Source of the DNA: Zarea fungicola
Taxonomy: Eukaryota; Ascomycota; Sordariomycetes; Hypocreales; Cordycipitaceae
DNA: 64,000 bases
Direction of reading: 5' to 3'
Assembly (NCBI GenBank): GCA_900169235.1
Contig: FWCC01000094.1
Coordinates: 124,001-188,000, forward strand
Below the pieces are notes generated by a model. The model was not told where the DNA came from. It saw nothing but the letters and a program-made list of their open reading frames with translations, and did not search any database. The position numbers and the translations under genes were made by a program. Shown piece after piece: positions 22,133 to 31,958 of this stretch. Every line of letters starts with the position of its first letter. Within the stretch, counting starts at the first letter, position 1.

Positions 22133-24788
22133 AGACTCTGTGTTTGTTCTTACATATCGTTGTAACCAAAACCACCATGTTCCGGCCCTAATTCCGGCGC
22201 TATTCATCACTGCGGCTTTACCGAGACATATTTTGTCATTTCATTTTTGGTTACTCTTTTGAGCCTATGGCTCTTTGTCTTCGCAATTATTCCCTCATGT
22301 ATTTCCCCGCAGCGGTAGTCATCCTACCATGATTCATCTGTTTCTCTTGTTTTGAGTCTGTATGCTCTTTCCTTTTATGTGTTTCTTCTTGGATCATAGA
22401 ATGGGAAGCGGTCTCTTCTTCGGCGCTGGGGTTTTCAAAACCAAAAATTGGCAACTGGTTGGAATAGCCCACTCATGGTTGGATTGTAATACACATTATT
22501 CGCAGCGGCTCGGGAATAGGTAGATTCTACGACCTTCTATTTCGCTACGGCGGCTTAATACTATCTTGTGTAATACATACTACTAGCTGAATCGAGAGAA
22601 TCTAGTGGACTAAAGACATGGATGCAGTCACAAATGGCCTGTGTTTTTGTGAATAAATCGGACTTATTGCGAAAAGGAAGTTCGTTAGTTATTGCGTTAT
22701 TATAAATATAATATCTATACCCATTAAAGCAAAAGTCGATGCTTTTGTTTTGTCGCTTTTGCGCCAAGTTGTCAAGTTGGCGCCGTACTTTATATATCCC
22801 CTCAACGCCGGTTTTATGCTTCTAGATGCTCTAACATTATCATAGGCCTATATCGCGAGCGAAGGCTCTCAAATGTAACAATCTCCACATGGATGGGAAC
22901 GCCATACGGAGGAATCAAATTAGTCGCAATGGTGTTTCGTAAATACTCATAGTCGTTCCATGCACGTTAGCCCTTGGCAACTTAATCGGTCCCTTTCAAG
23001 CCCCAGAAGCAGCGTCAGTTAATTATTGTGTGCGTCCTACGGGAATAACGGAGGAACTGCTTGAACATGTGAGTGCTATGTGTGTTTCTAGAGAGGAAGC
23101 GGTGAGGTATCTTCCTCCTGGAAAAGTTTTATGGGTTGAGCCGTGTGAGAAGGAGAAATTGGGAGGCGGCAGTTGCCTACTTGACTGATAATTGTGCCTT
23201 GCACGCCAAGCCAGTAGTTGAAAATGCTGCTCCTGTGAATAATAGCGTCCTAGTCTTTGCATGGCTAAACTAATGGGTTGCAGCGGAGGCGGTTTTAGTA
23301 CCGATGGGCGTATTTGTTACTTCCAGACCAGAATCGACTCTCGAGGTCGGATCGCCGTTGAGGTTCTGTGCTCATTTCTGGGAGAGTTGTGGATGCTTCC
23401 TATGTTGCAAGACGCTTGTTCACGAGCATCGTGTCTTGTTCCAATTCTCGACGCTCCCTGAAATTGTACTCTTTTGCGATTGACTCTCACTTCCCAACAT
23501 GAGCTCCTTGGTGAACTCATGCAGTAAAAAAAGCAAGCCGCCTGTAGGTTGATATGGGCAGATGCCGCCCGCCTTTTGCAGCATTGGTGCCAGCTGCGCC
23601 GGGTGGGGTTTAACTGCTCAGCGAAATTTTTGCAGGTTTATTGCTTCGTACTGTGTCCCACGCAGAATTACTTTAAATTGAATGAAATGAAATATCCCGA
23701 AAAGTTCTGGCAAGACCGCAGGCACTCAGGAGATTTGTTAATTTCCTTCCCACAGTGGTGGAGGCCCATTGATGCTCAGTCTGTGGCATAATGACCACTG
23801 ACAATTATTTGGTACAAGTAAGTACATTGGATCGTTCCTGGCCGGCCTGCAAGTTGCAGGATTCTTGAGCGTCTTATTCATCGTGGTTTGTACTGTACGT
23901 ATGATAAATTAGAGGCTCAAACACAAAAGAGATATCGTTAACTAGTCTGGAGGAATTAAGATTGCACCGTGCCAATACACAGGCATTTTGTTGGGAGTGA
24001 CTGTGGCATAGCCAGCACCTTCGGCATACACAATGTTTGTATTGCTAACAATAAGCTTAGGCTACAAACTCGCTCCAGGAAAGTCCATGATAGCAAGTAG
24101 GAAGTTTGTATTTTGATGACTGATTTGTATACCCATGCAAAGAAAAGTGCAGGGATAGTGTACAAATGGTCCGAGTAGTTACCGGACTGTAAGAGCACAG
24201 AGACGAAATCTAGACGCAGCTTGAACGCTACCCAATGGTAGGATGGGTGCGCCGCTTATGCTTGCGACGATTTCATTGTCATCGAACCTCCAGTATTGTC
24301 AACATTTATAGCCAGTGTGCATGTAGAAAGCTGATATATTGAGCAAATACGAACCAAATCGACGCGTTTCGACGAGGGTAGAGTTCCCAGTGGGGTCAGA
24401 GATTCGAGCGTTTGTTTGAAAGTCCTTCTGGGACACCTAATAAGTGGACTATGCACGCGACGACTAATACCTGCTGAAGTGTCTGGCTTGGAAAATTAGA
24501 GTTTTGCCCTGGAAGGGCAGATAAAGCCTGAATATCGTAACCAACAGCCCAAGTGGCGAAGGCTCAGCGGTGTAATAGTAAATCAACAGAAACTGCCAAA
24601 TGTCCTAATTGCTACGTTGTTTTTTCTTGGAAGCATTATACTTGATTTTCTACTTACTATTCTCTACCAGAAAGAAATGAGACATTGATCGTGGATTTTT
24701 ATGCCCTTATAAATCATTCTAGCAGCTTGCTGTTCAGGTACATTATCATTTCTTGCTGCCTTCACGAGCTCTTCTCATGTGCACACAG
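22133..24788. other. intergenic region, 2.7 kb
   Basis: Only short unrecognisable frames on both strands. It separates two genes that converge on it: the 1383-residue protein gene (+) ends at 22132 and the dehydrogenase gene (-) ends at 24789. No repeat or RNA gene is recognised. Confidence 0.5.
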
Positions 24789-26110
24789 CTACGTAAGCGT
24801 ATAGCCTCCGTCCACACGCAGATCGACCCCGTTTACATACTTGCTATTTTCTGAAAGTAAGAAGACAGCAGGTCCCATCAGGTCACTTGGGTCGCCCATC
24901 TTGCCCATTGGAATAAGGGAAACCCATTTCTGTTTGAGATCCGGGTTTTCGTCAAGGATCTTTGCAGTGCTGTAAATGAGCGGTATTAGGGTTGTGTATA
25001 TCTCTACGTTGCAGAAAAGGAAAGTGAGCACTTACAGGGCAGTCATCATATATCCAGGGCTCAGGCAGTTGACTCGGATGCCAGCATGTGCCCACTCAAC
25101 GGCAAGAGACGATGCCAAATGGCGGATGCCAGCCTTGGAAACATTGTATGGTCTGTAGACAGCAAGTAAGTCGTTATTGAAATCACAGTATTGCTGGAAT
25201 TTAATCACTCACGTCTGTGGCTGTGGGACATTGACAATGGACCCAGACATGCTGCCAATCAGGACCATACTTCCGGAGGCCTTGCGCTCCATCAAATGGC
25301 GTGCAACGGCGGTGGCAAAGAGGTAGGTGCCATCGACATTGACAGCCCATAGCTTGCGTAGGCGGTCGATGGGATAGTTTACAGCCTCAAAGTTCTCAGT
25401 AAAGCCAGCAGAGGTAACAAGATTGTCGATCTTGCCGTGCTGTTGAATGACCTCAGCAATGCAGGAGTCAACAGAGGCGGGATCGGAGACGTCAGAGTAG
25501 TGAGCTGTGACTTTGGGAATACTGAGGTAAACAGAGTTAATCGCCAAGCGCCACGGAAGCTCTGTGCAGGATATTAGTTTCGAGGGCCTACCGTTCAGCA
25601 TTGGGGTTTTCCCTCATGAAGGCATCGACAAGATTTTTCGTTTGCTTTTCAGCCTCCTCTTCTATAAATATATCAGCAACGGTTCTGGGGAGTCTACGCC
25701 AGCGCGTTATAACACTGGGCATTTAAAGTGAAGTTTGCGGATTTACTGTTCATGTCAACCAAGGCGACATCAGCGCCAGAATAAACCATGCCCTGAGCAA
25801 TGACGAGGCCCAAACCTCGGGCACCTCCGGTAACGAGTCCGACATTCTTATGGAGGGAGAAGGTTTGGAGAGTCGGCTTGACATACTGGCCACCAGCGCG
25901 ACGGAGTGGGTCGCTTGGCAATTCCTCTTCAGGTGGGAAGGGAATCTCGACGTCTGAATCGGTTCGCGAATGGCTGCCAGGCTTGTTGCGGCGGGCCTCT
26001 GCTCGGTGGATGCTACGAATAGCTGCAGCTGTCAGGCTTACTGGAGCTATGCGTGCGACAGAGCAGCGGCGTGCGGCAGTGCGTATCTGTGGAGTAATGC
26101 GCGATGCCAT
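24789..26110 (-). CDS. Mitochondrial-type short-chain polyol dehydrogenase (D-arabinitol 2-dehydrogenase-like)
   Basis: NAD(P)-dependent SDR, probably oxidising a sugar alcohol such as D-arabinitol. Five exons: 26110-25747, 25661-25592, 25521-25213, 25152-25036 and 24969-24789 (1041 nt, 346 aa), with introns of 60 to 85 nt, all GT-AG. The Rossmann motif TGGARGLG is at 94-101. [12 protein letters not shown] holds the structural Asn-like loop. The catalytic set is Ser237, Tyr250 and Lys254 (PYNVSKAG). The C-terminus [15 protein letters not shown] is typical. An extra N-terminus of about 85 residues begins [20 protein letters not shown], Arg/Ala-rich without acids, and looks like a mitochondrial presequence. 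Substrate is inferred from resemblance to fungal D-arabinitol dehydrogenases; L-xylulose or sorbose reductase activity cannot be excluded. Confidence 0.9.
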
Positions 26111-27922
26111 TATTTGAGAGCGTAATCTGTTGCTAGCGGATTGAATAAGCTTTGATGGCAGGAATTAGCCCAATTGATGTTTTGAAACGTAGGTAGATTA
26201 GCGAGTTGGTGAGCTTGATCGGTTAGATTACGGACTGAATCTAGCACACGCCAGGCGACCGAGACAGTGGATAGAAAGGCACTAAGCTAGATGCAGTGTT
26301 GCGACCAGCTTACGAAGCACTGGTTTCGATGGAGAAAACAAATGTATAGGAGAAGGACCTGATGAAAGGAAAAAAATCCCAGAGGAGAAAAGGGCGGCAT
26401 GCAGTTATACCAATAAATTTGCTGGGCAAGCGGAGCTCATCCAGGCTGAATCGCCCTGACGACCGCCTCCTCTTAGGTCCGGGCCAGTGTTCTCTTACAA
26501 TAACCAAAGCACCATTGCTGATGCTTACCCTGTCAGAAAATCAGCCATGCGGCAGGATACCTGTTACTTGGTATACATGTACCGTAGCCCCCGAGTTTGT
26601 CGTTTTGCGGAGCGTCATTACGTACCCTGATTGAGTATTTTCAAAGGCGGACACGGCGGCTGGCCCATCCGAAATACGTAGTATGAACTAGTCCACGAAG
26701 CCGTGATCCGAGACGACCAGACTTAAACCATCGGAAGGGGGAAAAAAAAGGGGGGGGGGGAAGGGAAATAATAGAAATCTGGTCATAATAAGACAGAATT
26801 ATTGGAACGTTAACATAAAATGTGCCAGATATTTATAACCTAGTAGTACGCTCGATATGCGAACACCCCTTGATCATACCACCGACACTGTGACTGCTTT
26901 TCTCTCTCCTATTCAAATTGAGCCATCGGATGAGGGCAAGAAGTTGGCAAGCTCGCAATACTATTCACCTTGGGGAAATTTGCATGAGTACTGATTTCTC
27001 TCCTTAGTTAATTTTCCCTCCTGCTTTACATCATAGGCTGGCTGCCTGAGTTTGTGCTCCCATTACAGTACCGCTGTTTCAACTTTCAATCTTCCCTTTG
27101 CCCAATTTCTCTAGGTACACACCACTTAAGCATCCCATTGTTCTTGCAATGATAAGGAATAGTGTATAACCTGCACTAACGTCATTCCACTTTGGTCTTA
27201 CTGCCCACTGGTGTCGGACAGTCGGCGCTTCAGATCAATCACTTCAGTATCCATTGGCAAATCCATAAATCATGCAGGTTTTGTTGGGAATTGGAGCCAG
27301 CTCGGGCAATCTGCGTAGTAACTCTGTCCCTTCTCTGCTATGCTGACAGAATCATGAGTTTGGATGCAGGCAAGCACAAGTAAAGTAAGTGTCTTCTCAG
27401 ATAATTTCCGGTTTCGGGGAATCTACGTGTCTTCCCCGAGCAGCATCCGCTATTTATGGGCTCCTCCAAATGGGCCCAGTCACTAAGTGGCTCCACCCAT
27501 TCTATCATACAGTTTCTAACTGTTTAGAACACATTGCCAGCATCCTACTCTTTCAGCAGCAGAAATCTTAATCCATAATAACTCCTCTCTGGTGGCTTGG
27601 AATGGCCCTTCTAGACCATGTTAATGGCCGCCTCGTCCATAGCTCAGGGGTCCGTGCAACTGTCCCATTTCCTAGCACATCTGTTGCACCATTTTTGCCG
27701 CTTGAAATGGATGCCCAACGGTGACGGCCATCTCGTAGCGCAGTTTACCTTGAGTGCATAAAGTAGATAAAACAAAATAAGAAGCAACTGTACATGCAGA
27801 AGAGATACGTTCTGCATCCCCCGTGTGCCAGTCATGATAATACAATCTATGAAAGTGAGTTTTCGTTGACTAGACAGTTCGCCAGCAGCCGTAGCAATGA
27901 TTCCCTGTAACTTTCCGGCACC
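26111..27922. other. intergenic region, 1.8 kb
   Basis: No supported gene. It holds a polypurine tract at 26733-26768 and otherwise featureless sequence with short frames. Confidence 0.5.
26733..26768 (+). repeat. 36-nt polypurine tract
   Basis: An uninterrupted run of A and G, including eight A followed by eleven G (26742-26760). Confidence 0.85.
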
Positions 27923-29269
27923 TCAGACATTGGCATACTGCTTATTGAAAGCGCGGCCAATGACCATGCGACGGATTTCTGATGTGCCCGCACCAATCTC
28001 ATAGAGCTTGGCACTGCGCCGGAGAAATGTCAGCAACAAAGCGAGATGATAAGCACAGAAGGGTATAAAGCGGACGACATACTCTCGTAGTAGGCGTGAA
28101 GCTGGCATCTCCTCAACATATCCCATGCCGCCAAGGAGCTGAATGCAGTCCAGAGAGCACTCAGTAGCGCGTTCAGCAGCATACAAAATGGCACCCGCAC
28201 AATCCTCTGTGCGAACATGTCCTTGCTCGTCCACAGCACGCGCAGTTGTATACGTATAAGCCCGCGAGGCCTGTAGCTTTGTGTGCATGTCGGCCAACTT
28301 ACCTTGGACAAGCTGATTATGAGCAATAGGCTGGCCAAATTGTTTACGCTGGTGGCTGAATGGCAGAGCAACGTCAAGAGCGGCCTGCATAAGACCCAAG
28401 GGTCCAGCACTGAGAACCAGTCTCTCAAGGTCGAGGCCCTCCATGAGTACACGAACACCGCTGTTGAGCTTGCCTAGGATGTTCTCCTCGGGCACAAAAA
28501 CATTGTCAAACATGAGCTCACCAGTATTGCTTCCGCGCATGCCCATCTTGTCAAGCTTGCGCGCGCAACTAAAGCCCTTGGAGCTAGTGTCAACAATGAA
28601 GGCGGTAATACCCTTGGAAGCCTTCTCAGGCTCCGTTTTCGCGTAGACTACAATGACATGGGCGTCAGGGCCGTTTGTGATCCACATTTTGGAGCCGTTC
28701 AGGATGTAGCCGCCATCTACTTTCTTGGCGGCGGTGCGCATGCTGACAACATCGCTACCTGAGCCCGACTCTGACATGGCCAGACCACCGATTCTGGTGC
28801 CGGAAATGAGACCGGGTAGGTATTTTTCTTTTTGTTCGGGCGAGCCGTTGAGCTGTAGCTGGTTAACGCAGAGCTGGGAATGCGCCGCGTAGCTAAGTGC
28901 AATGGAGCCAGAGGCGCGTGAGAGCTCCTCCATGACGATACAGTGCGCCTGATAGCCCATGCCCAGTCCACCGACATCCTCATCGGCCGTGATGCCTAGG
29001 AAGCCGGCGTCACCCAGCTTCTGCCACATCTCATTGGGGAAGGCGTTCGACTTGTCGGTCTGGGCGGCTACCTCCTCCGTAATTTCTCGACGCGTGAATT
29101 CTTGGACGCGCCCACGGAGCTCTTCTAAATCCTCAGAAGCAGGAGGCTCGAAGCCTTTAGGATGCTTAGAAGAGTGCAAGCGAGATTGCGTCAAAATGAC
29201 TGTGCTACTGGGCAGCAATTGCCTGGCGACAGGACGCGCCAGGGCTCGAAATGCCTTCAAGCTGGACAT
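27923..29269 (-). CDS. IVD: Isovaleryl-CoA dehydrogenase, mitochondrial
   Basis: FAD acyl-CoA dehydrogenase that converts isovaleryl-CoA to 3-methylcrotonyl-CoA in leucine breakdown, passing electrons to ETF. Two exons: 29269-28083 and 28013-27923 (1278 nt, 425 aa). A presequence (MSSLKAFRALARPVARQLLP) precedes the acyl-CoA dehydrogenase N, middle and C domains. Motifs: AMSESGSGSDV, KMWITNGPDA and LDKMGMRGS. The catalytic Glu lies at the IVD-specific position in GLDLERLVLSAGPLG (Glu282). The C-terminus RDAKLYEIGAGTSEIRR is formed only after removing the 69-nt intron 28014-28082. That intron has no stop and is a multiple of three. The gene is divergent from the MCC beta gene, sharing a 490-nt promoter region. 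Confidence 0.95.
   Translation of the reverse strand: MSSLKAFRALARPVARQLLPSSTVILTQSRLHSSKHPKGFEPPASEDLEELRGRVQEFTRREITEEVAAQTDKSNAFPNEMWQKLGDAGFLGITADEDVGGLGMGYQAHCIVMEELSRASGSIALSYAAHSQLCVNQLQLNGSPEQKEKYLPGLISGTRIGGLAMSESGSGSDVVSMRTAAKKVDGGYILNGSKMWITNGPDAHVIVVYAKTEPEKASKGITAFIVDTSSKGFSCARKLDKMGMRGSNTGELMFDNVFVPEENILGKLNSGVRVLMEGLDLERLVLSAGPLGLMQAALDVALPFSHQRKQFGQPIAHNQLVQGKLADMHTKLQASRAYTYTTARAVDEQGHVRTEDCAGAILYAAERATECSLDCIQLLGGMGYVEEMPASRLLREYVVRFIPFCAYHLALLLTFLRRSAKLYEIGAGTSEIRRMVIGRAFNKQYANV
28014..28082 (-). other. stop-free 69-nt (3n) intron of IVD
   Basis: The donor is GTATGT and the acceptor GCGCAG on the minus strand. Retention would keep the frame and insert 23 residues within the conserved RLLRDAKLYEIG block. 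Confidence 0.85.
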
Positions 29270-29759
29270 TTCGGGCTCGCGAGGCTGGATCTTGCAGAGA
29301 GCTGAGGAATTGGCCTAAAATATGCCGTACTGGCACTGAAGGGAAACAAATGGTGGTAGATGGGATTGGCAGAATGAAAAGTGATTGCTTTGCCCAGGTT
29401 GCTCAACCTGAGAAGAAATATGCCCTGCAGATTCCCCAGATTTCGATGGCCGAGGATATGGAGCGGCTCACGTGCCGGCTTAAAGCGGCTTCTGACGGCG
29501 GTCCGGCTACCCCAGGTTTCGTACGACTCTGGAGCAATGCTCGGCTTAAGGTTGTGTTACTGACACTAGAATCCCCGTTTGCATATTTCCTCCCTCCAGC
29601 TCAACCTCCAAGACGCCAGGGTAAGGCAAACGTAGGTTGCTAAACAGGACATCGGGGGTTTTTCTTTTTTTAGAAAAGGATTTCTTAACCCTGTTTTTCA
29701 ATTGCTTTTTCGTTCTTGTTTCAAGATACGCACCCTTTCTCACAATACAAATCACACCA
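29270..29759. promoter_or_regulatory. shared divergent promoter of IVD and MCC beta
   Basis: 490 nt between the two start codons. A CACGTG core at 29469-29474 lies in GCGGCTCACGTGCCGGC, with CGG/CCG words following to about 29508. Control by a leucine- or acyl-CoA-responsive factor is plausible for this pair but not shown. Confidence 0.55.
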
Positions 29760-31607
29760 ATGGCGTTCTCAAGACAAACACAGCAGATGGCCCTCTGCCT
29801 AGGCCGTCAACTCGGCCGCGAGCATGCCAGCACCCGCAGACTCAACCGCCAGGTGCGCACCATCGCCAACCTCAGCTCGCCGCACCAGGCGGCTGCGATT
29901 TCGCGCATCCAGACCAATATCGACCCTTCTTCAGACGAGTACAAAGAGAACCAGACGCAAATGGCCGACGTCATGTCGCGAATGCAAAACCTCTCCGCCA
30001 AGATTCAACTCGGCGGTTCGGAAAAAGCCCGCGCCAAGCACCTCGCCCGCAAGAAAATGCTTCCCCGTGACAGAGTTACAGCCCTCATTGACCCTGGTAC
30101 GACATTCCTGGAGCTGTCGCCAATGGCTGGCTACGAGCTGTATCCCGAAGCCGAGGTTCCCGCTGGTGGCATCATCACTGGTGTTGGTGTTGTTGAAGGC
30201 GTCACCTGTGTTATTGTCGCCAATGACAGCACAGTCAAGGGCGGAACATACTATCCAATTACGGTCAAGAAGCATCTACGTGCCCAAGCTGTCGCTCAAG
30301 AAAACAAGCTTCCGTAAGTCAAGATGCTCCAGTTCTTTGGCACATGTGTTAACGGTTCCTCTTCGACTAGTTGCATCTATCTCGTCGATAGCGGTGGTGC
30401 CAACCTACCTCACCAGGCAGATGTGTTCCCCGACCGTGACCACTTTGGCCGCATTTTTTACAACCAGGCCCGCATGAGCTCGGAAGGCATCCCCCAAATT
30501 GCTGTCGTCATGGGCCCCTGTACCGCCGGTGGCGCCTATGTCCCCGCCATGAGTGACGAGAGCATAATTGTCCAAGAACAGGGCCACATCTTCCTCGCTG
30601 GCCCGCCACTTGTCAAGGCTGCCACTGGCGAGATTGTCAGCCACGAGGATCTTGGCGGTGGCAAGATGCACTCCTCCGTCTCCGGTGTTACTGACTACCT
30701 GGCCGTCGACGATGCCCACGCAATCGTTCTGGCCCGCCGCAGTGTCAGCAACCTCAATTGGCCCGAACGCTCTGCTGCCACGAACCCACCAGCCAAGAGC
30801 TTCTCTGAGCCTCTCTACGATGCTGATGAGCTCCTAGGTATTGCCACCACCAATCTGCGAAAACCCATGCCAATCCGCGAGGTCATTGCCCGCATCGTCG
30901 ATGGCTCTGAATTCTCTGAGTTTAAGAGAGACTACGGTACTACGCTGGTGACAGGGTTTGCGGAAATTTACGGTCAAAAGGTCGGTATAGTTGCCAACGA
31001 TGGTATCCTCTTTGCTTCTTCTGCTGTCAAAGGAGCACACTTTGTTGAGCTTTGCACACAGCGTGGTATTCCACTGGTCTTTTTGCAAAATATATCTGGC
31101 TTCATGGTTGGCTCCGCCTCGGAACGCGAGGGTATTGCTAAGCACGGCGCCAAACTCGTCACAGCCGTTGCCTGTGCAGATGTGCCCAAATTCACCGTCG
31201 TGGTTGGAGGTAGCTATGGTGCTGGCAATTACGGCATGTGTGGTCGCGCCTACAGCCCTCGATTCTTGTGGATGTGGCCTAATGCTCGCATTGGCGTCAT
31301 GGGCGGTGAACAGCTTACTGCTGTCATGGAAACAGTTGGGCAAAAGGCCGACCCTGAACTTAGAGCCAGAATCGACCGCGAGAGTGACGCAACGTTCTCA
31401 TCCGCTCGTCTTTGGGTAAGTAGATCCACCTCGGCAGCTAGCATCTCAATCTTCTTCGTAAACACACTGACATGATTTCAACAGGATGATGGCATCATAC
31501 CACCTCAGCACACACGACATTACCTTGGACTCGGCATCAAAGCTGCTATGGGCGGTAAGAATGAGATCAAGGCAGGCGATACTAAATACGGCGTCTTTAG
31601 AATGTAG
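29760..31607 (+). CDS. mccB: Methylcrotonyl-CoA carboxylase beta subunit, mitochondrial
   Basis: Carboxyltransferase subunit of 3-methylcrotonyl-CoA carboxylase, the step after isovaleryl-CoA dehydrogenase in leucine catabolism; it works with the biotin-bearing alpha subunit in the matrix. Three exons: 29760-30313, 30371-31415 and 31485-31607 (1722 nt, 573 aa), with introns of 57 and 69 nt, both GT-AG. An Arg/Gln-rich presequence is followed by two crotonase-fold carboxyltransferase lobes: [56 protein letters not shown] and [22 protein letters not shown], plus [20 protein letters not shown]. The C-terminal [11 protein letters not shown] and FRM end is complete. The alpha subunit gene is not in this window. 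Confidence 0.95.
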
Positions 31608-31958
31608 CGTACTGTCAAAGAGAGCAATTAGAGTTTCCAAATTTCTTTGCTTCCAGAAAGATGCGTTCTACAGAGCCGTTCTCTGAAGTAGCGCTACGGT
31701 AAAACTGATCGATACGTAAACTGGGTACTTGAGATGCTATTAAAGTCAACATGTTCTACATGCAGAGTATGAAATTCTGCTACAGATATATGGTATCTAG
31801 CCCAGGCTGTTCAATGGCAATGCAATTCTCACTTGCGAGTTGCAGATAAGTCAGAACAAACAAAACAAACGAAATCAGCGTCATCTTTATACAAGATCTC
31901 ATCCCTCTCTTGAAATCCATCCTTTTGCGTCGTCCCGAGGCATATGTGATTATCCGAC
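31608..31958. other. intergenic region between convergent genes
   Basis: 351 nt for the 3' UTRs of mccB and the EGF-domain gene. Nothing else is visible. Confidence 0.5.

Noticed and set aside
24140..24480. Minus-strand frames next to the dehydrogenase, considered as a further gene
   Set aside because: No domain, and no convincing splice pair.
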